This document shows, one piece after another, positions 14,195 to 16,360 of a stretch of DNA of 16,360 bases. Under the pieces are notes generated by a model. That model was given only the letters and a program-made list of their open reading frames with translations. It searched no databases and was not told where the DNA came from. Numbering within the stretch: the first letter of the stretch is position 1; each line of letters begins with the position of its first letter. This DNA comes from Clostridium sp. Its GTDB lineage: Bacteria > Bacillota > Clostridia > Clostridiales > Clostridiaceae. The stretch covers positions 1 through 16,360 of the forward strand of contig JAAZGI010000017.1 in NCBI GenBank assembly GCA_012511315.1, written 5' to 3'. The translations under genes and the position numbers were made by a program.

Positions 14195-15436
14195 TTAGTT
14201 AGCCAGTACCCCTTCAATGTCCTCAATATCCTTTGGAATATCATGGGACAAGTTTTCCATCCCGGTCTCCGTGACTAACACATCATCTTCAATCCGGATG
14301 CCAATTCCTTCTTCAGGAATATAAAGACCTGGCTCTACGGTGAGAACCATACCTGGCGCTAAATCTTGATCGCGAGAACCAACATCATGGGTATCTAAAC
14401 CTAAGTAATGGGTGACACCGTGGAAGTAATACTTTTGAACTTCAGCTGGATCCTCAATTAAACCAATCCGCTTTAGCTCTTCAGCATAGGTTTCACGAAC
14501 AATTTCATTCAAGCGTTTAAAAGGAACGCCAGGTTTAATGGCTTCAAATACACGATCCATGGCTAAACGAACAATCTGGTAGAGTTCCTTTTGACGCTCT
14601 GAGAACTTCCCATTAATTGGGAAAGTTCTTGAAATGTCGGCACTATAGTAATTCCACTGAGCCCCTAAATCTAAGAGCAAGAGATCTCCATCTTTGATCA
14701 TTTGATTATTTTCTACGTAATGAAGTACAGCCGCATTCTTACCACCAGCACAAATGGTCTTGAAAGCAAAATCTTTGACTCCATTTTTTTTCAAAATATA
14801 ATCAAATTCAGCTTCCATTTCATATTCATAGGCACCAGGGCGGCGGTTTTTCCAAATGTTAAAAATAGCGTCACGGGTGATTTCAATGGCACGGCGAATC
14901 TCAGCCACTTCTTCTGGGCTCTTAATAACCCGCTGGCTTGCGATTTGCGGGAATATATCTCCAATGTTTAGTTGTGGATATTCCGACTTTAAGACCCGTG
15001 CAAACCGACCTCCGGGACAATATTCCGCCGTAAAGGAATCTTTTTCCATATCCAACCAAACTTTATGAAGGGTTCCGCTTTGGATTTTCTGATGCATTAC
15101 ATTCTCAAATTCATCCATAAAACGGATTTCATCAATTCCTGAAAGCTCGGTGGCCTTTTCAGGTGAAACTGTTTCTCCATTCCACTTAGCCTTTAGCTCA
15201 TCATAGCGGTGGATAAAAAGGGTCTCTTTTATCTGGCTCTCTGTCTTTTCAAGATAGAGGATAATGTTTTCCTCAACCACTCCCGTCATATAAAGAAAGT
15301 TTCGGTTAGGAGCAAAGGGATATTTCTCGTCTGCTGTTTTTTTTGGTGCATGGCCACTAAATAAAATGACAGCTTCGCCCTTCTCAATGGATTCCACTAA
15401 TTCTTTTCTGTTTTCGGTGTACAAGTTATTTGTCAT
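14195..15436 (-). CDS. pepP: M24 family metallopeptidase, aminopeptidase P (Xaa-Pro)
   Basis: Aminopeptidase P removes an N-terminal residue that precedes proline, helping recycle peptides in the cytosol. The N-terminal creatinase-like domain (about 1-165) contains NRNFLYMTGV (44-53). The catalytic pita-bread domain (about 175-405) supplies the five dimetal ligands: D256 (LLLDLGAQW), D267 (SADISRTFP), H343 (HGVTHYLGLDTHDVG), E368 (TVEPGLYI) and E383 (RIEDD); H350 is also kept. All are intact in 413 residues. The ATG follows AGGAGG with an 11-base spacing, slightly long but the only good site. It lies upstream of the metG leader in the same direction; only a short 6-bp hairpin without a T-run follows the stop, so some read-through into the T-box region is possible. 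It is divergent from the DUF937 gene. Confidence 0.94.
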   Translation of the reverse strand: MTNNLYTENRKELVESIEKGEAVILFSGHAPKKTADEKYPFAPNRNFLYMTGVVEENIILYLEKTESQIKETLFIHRYDELKAKWNGETVSPEKATELSGIDEIRFMDEFENVMHQKIQSGTLHKVWLDMEKDSFTAEYCPGGRFARVLKSEYPQLNIGDIFPQIASQRVIKSPEEVAEIRRAIEITRDAIFNIWKNRRPGAYEYEMEAEFDYILKKNGVKDFAFKTICAGGKNAAVLHYVENNQMIKDGDLLLLDLGAQWNYYSADISRTFPINGKFSERQKELYQIVRLAMDRVFEAIKPGVPFKRLNEIVRETYAEELKRIGLIEDPAEVQKYYFHGVTHYLGLDTHDVGSRDQDLAPGMVLTVEPGLYIPEEGIGIRIEDDVLVTETGMENLSHDIPKDIEDIEGVLAN

Positions 15437-15464
15437 ATTTTTATGATCCTCCTGTTCTAATATT

Positions 15465-15492
15465 ATTCTATCATTGATTTCTTATTCGTCAC
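15465..15492 (-). promoter_or_regulatory. Candidate pepP promoter
   Basis: On the minus strand TAGAAT (15465-15470) lies 16 bases after GTGACG (15487-15492), or 18 after an overlapping TTGTGA. The predicted start is about 20 bases before the ribosome binding site. Confidence 0.4.
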
Positions 15493-15494
15493 AA

Positions 15495-15523
15495 TTAATA
15501 ACAACATCTTAATTTTTTATAAC
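15495..15523 (+). promoter_or_regulatory. Candidate promoter of the DUF937 gene
   Basis: TTAATA (15495-15500) and TATAAC (15518-15523) are 17 bases apart. It would give a leader of about 105 bases that includes a small hairpin ACCCA/TGGGT (15597-15614) close to the ribosome binding site. A second -10-like TATAAA is at 15587-15592 without a good -35. Confidence 0.35.
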
Positions 15524-15637
15524 TATTCTGGTTTGTCCCCCCACTAAAATATAAAAGCAGGTACACTAAATACAATTACACAATACTATAAACTTAACCC
15601 ATCAAGTGGTGGGTATCAACCATAGGGAGGAATAAAA

Positions 15638-16354
15638 ATGGAATTATTTGACATGTTATTGAAAGGTTTCGGCGGAGGCCAAAAACAGCAGCAACAACCA
15701 AGTCAACAAGACTACGCAAGACAACAAGAGCAACTCCGACAACAGCAAGAATATCAAAACCTTAAACGGGATCTGCAAAACCCTCAAAACCAATCTGTCC
15801 AAGATGAGTTTTTCTCAGGTGACTTAGCTGAACTGGGAGATCAGCTTGGCGTTTCACCAGATAAAATGCAGCAAATTATTAAAATGGCGCTTCCTTTAAT
15901 CATGGGCCAGCTGGGTCAAAATGTAGATTCACCGGAAGGTGCTCAATCTCTCTCAAGAGCTTTAGACAAGCATTCCACACGACAGTACCGCTCCCCTCAA
16001 GAAATCGATCAAAATGATGGCATGGGAATTCTCGGCCATATTTTCGGTGGCAGCACAACGGATCGTGTCTCTGAGCGAATCAGTCAAGAAGCTGGCGTTG
16101 ACAAAAACAACTCCATGAAGATTTTAACCATGTTGGCTCCCTTAGCATTGGCTTATCTGGCTCGCAAAAAAAAGTCTGAAAAGCTTGATGATCGTGGCGT
16201 TCAAGACTTAACCCGCCGTTATTCCAACGAAATGAACGAAAAAAGCGGTGGCAGCCTTTTTGAAGCTCTAAAGCGATTGCCGCAAGATGAATCTCAGCAG
16301 CAAGAAACTGGCGGCCTACTCGGCAATATCTTGGGTGGTCTATTCGGGAAATAA
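15638..16354 (+). CDS. DUF937 domain protein with Gln-rich N-terminal region
   Basis: DUF937 proteins are small, often Gly/Gln-rich bacterial proteins without an established function. Here the N-terminus MELFDMLLKGFGGG is followed by a Gln-rich, probably disordered stretch (15-52). Two helical repeats of the domain then follow: LGVSPDKMQQIIKMALPLIM (70-89) and AGVDKNNSMKILTMLAPLAL (152-171), each a four-helix-like unit in which a hydrophobic Met/Leu/Pro-rich helix recurs. Between them is the Gly-rich GMGILGHIFGG (128-138), echoed at the C-terminus by GGLLGNILGGLFG (225-237). No signal peptide is obvious, and the hydrophobic helices are too short and broken for confident membrane insertion. 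GGGAGG seven bases before the ATG supports the start. It is complete at 238 residues, divergent from pepP, and appears to be monocistronic up to the window edge. Confidence 0.88.
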   Translation: MELFDMLLKGFGGGQKQQQQPSQQDYARQQEQLRQQQEYQNLKRDLQNPQNQSVQDEFFSGDLAELGDQLGVSPDKMQQIIKMALPLIMGQLGQNVDSPEGAQSLSRALDKHSTRQYRSPQEIDQNDGMGILGHIFGGSTTDRVSERISQEAGVDKNNSMKILTMLAPLALAYLARKKKSEKLDDRGVQDLTRRYSNEMNEKSGGSLFEALKRLPQDESQQQETGGLLGNILGGLFGK

Positions 16355-16360
16355 TCAAAC

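Noticed and set aside
13974..14198. 74-residue plus-strand ORF in the metG leader
   Set aside because: The region is fully explained by the minus-strand T-box RNA and its promoter.

Overview
The window looks like ordinary chromosome of a low-GC Gram-positive bacterium, most likely a clostridial Firmicute. The grounds are AT-rich intergenic DNA with strong GGAGG-type ribosome binding sites, TTG and GTG starts behind good Shine-Dalgarno sequences, a T-box leader, and the Firmicute gene block metG / tatD / yabE-like / rnmV / rsmA. No transposase, phage gene, CRISPR array, rRNA or tRNA was seen.

Layout. (a) 44-1389 (+): a DegV-family lipid-binding protein and a PadR-family regulator, joined by a one-base stop/start overlap and closed by a strong terminator. 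(b) 1614-3242 (-): a Na/Pi-cotransporter-family protein with a C-terminal PhoU-like domain; its upstream region holds two cre-like repeats and three GTTAA boxes. (c) 3557-4456 (-): an Mrp/Nbp35-type P-loop ATPase of Fe-S cluster handling. (d) 4580-6805 (-): rnmV, rsmA and a lipoprotein of unknown function whose start lies inside the end of rsmA. (e) 7079-8185 (-): a secreted DUF348-G5-3D (YabE/Rpf-like) cell-wall protein with a very good sigma-A-type promoter whose -10 sits between perfect 10-bp inverted repeats. (f) 8369-9151 (-): tatD. (g) 9404-10972 (+): a Crp/Fnr-family regulator and a PfkB-family sugar kinase, divergent from tatD. (h) 10973-11313: a convergent gap holding a degenerate five-copy 14-bp tandem repeat and a long hairpin. 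(i) 11314-13813 (-): metG, then a GNAT acetyltransferase. metG is preceded by a complete methionine-type T-box leader (about 13845-14103). (j) 14195-15436 (-): an M24 aminopeptidase P. (k) 15638-16354 (+): a Gln-rich DUF937 protein.

How the genes fit together. The (d)-(f) and metG genes are a translation and cell-wall housekeeping block: tRNA-Met charging, 5S rRNA maturation, 16S rRNA dimethylation, a TatD nuclease and a peptidoglycan-remodelling protein. The regulator-kinase pair and the acetyltransferase lie between metG and tatD, which are neighbours in Bacillus, so they are probably a lineage-specific insertion. No wholly new system is evident. The points most worth a second look are the T-box details, the yabE-like promoter/operator, the cre-like tandem sites, the 14-bp repeat array, the uncharacterised lipoprotein overlapping rsmA, and the regulator-kinase cassette.
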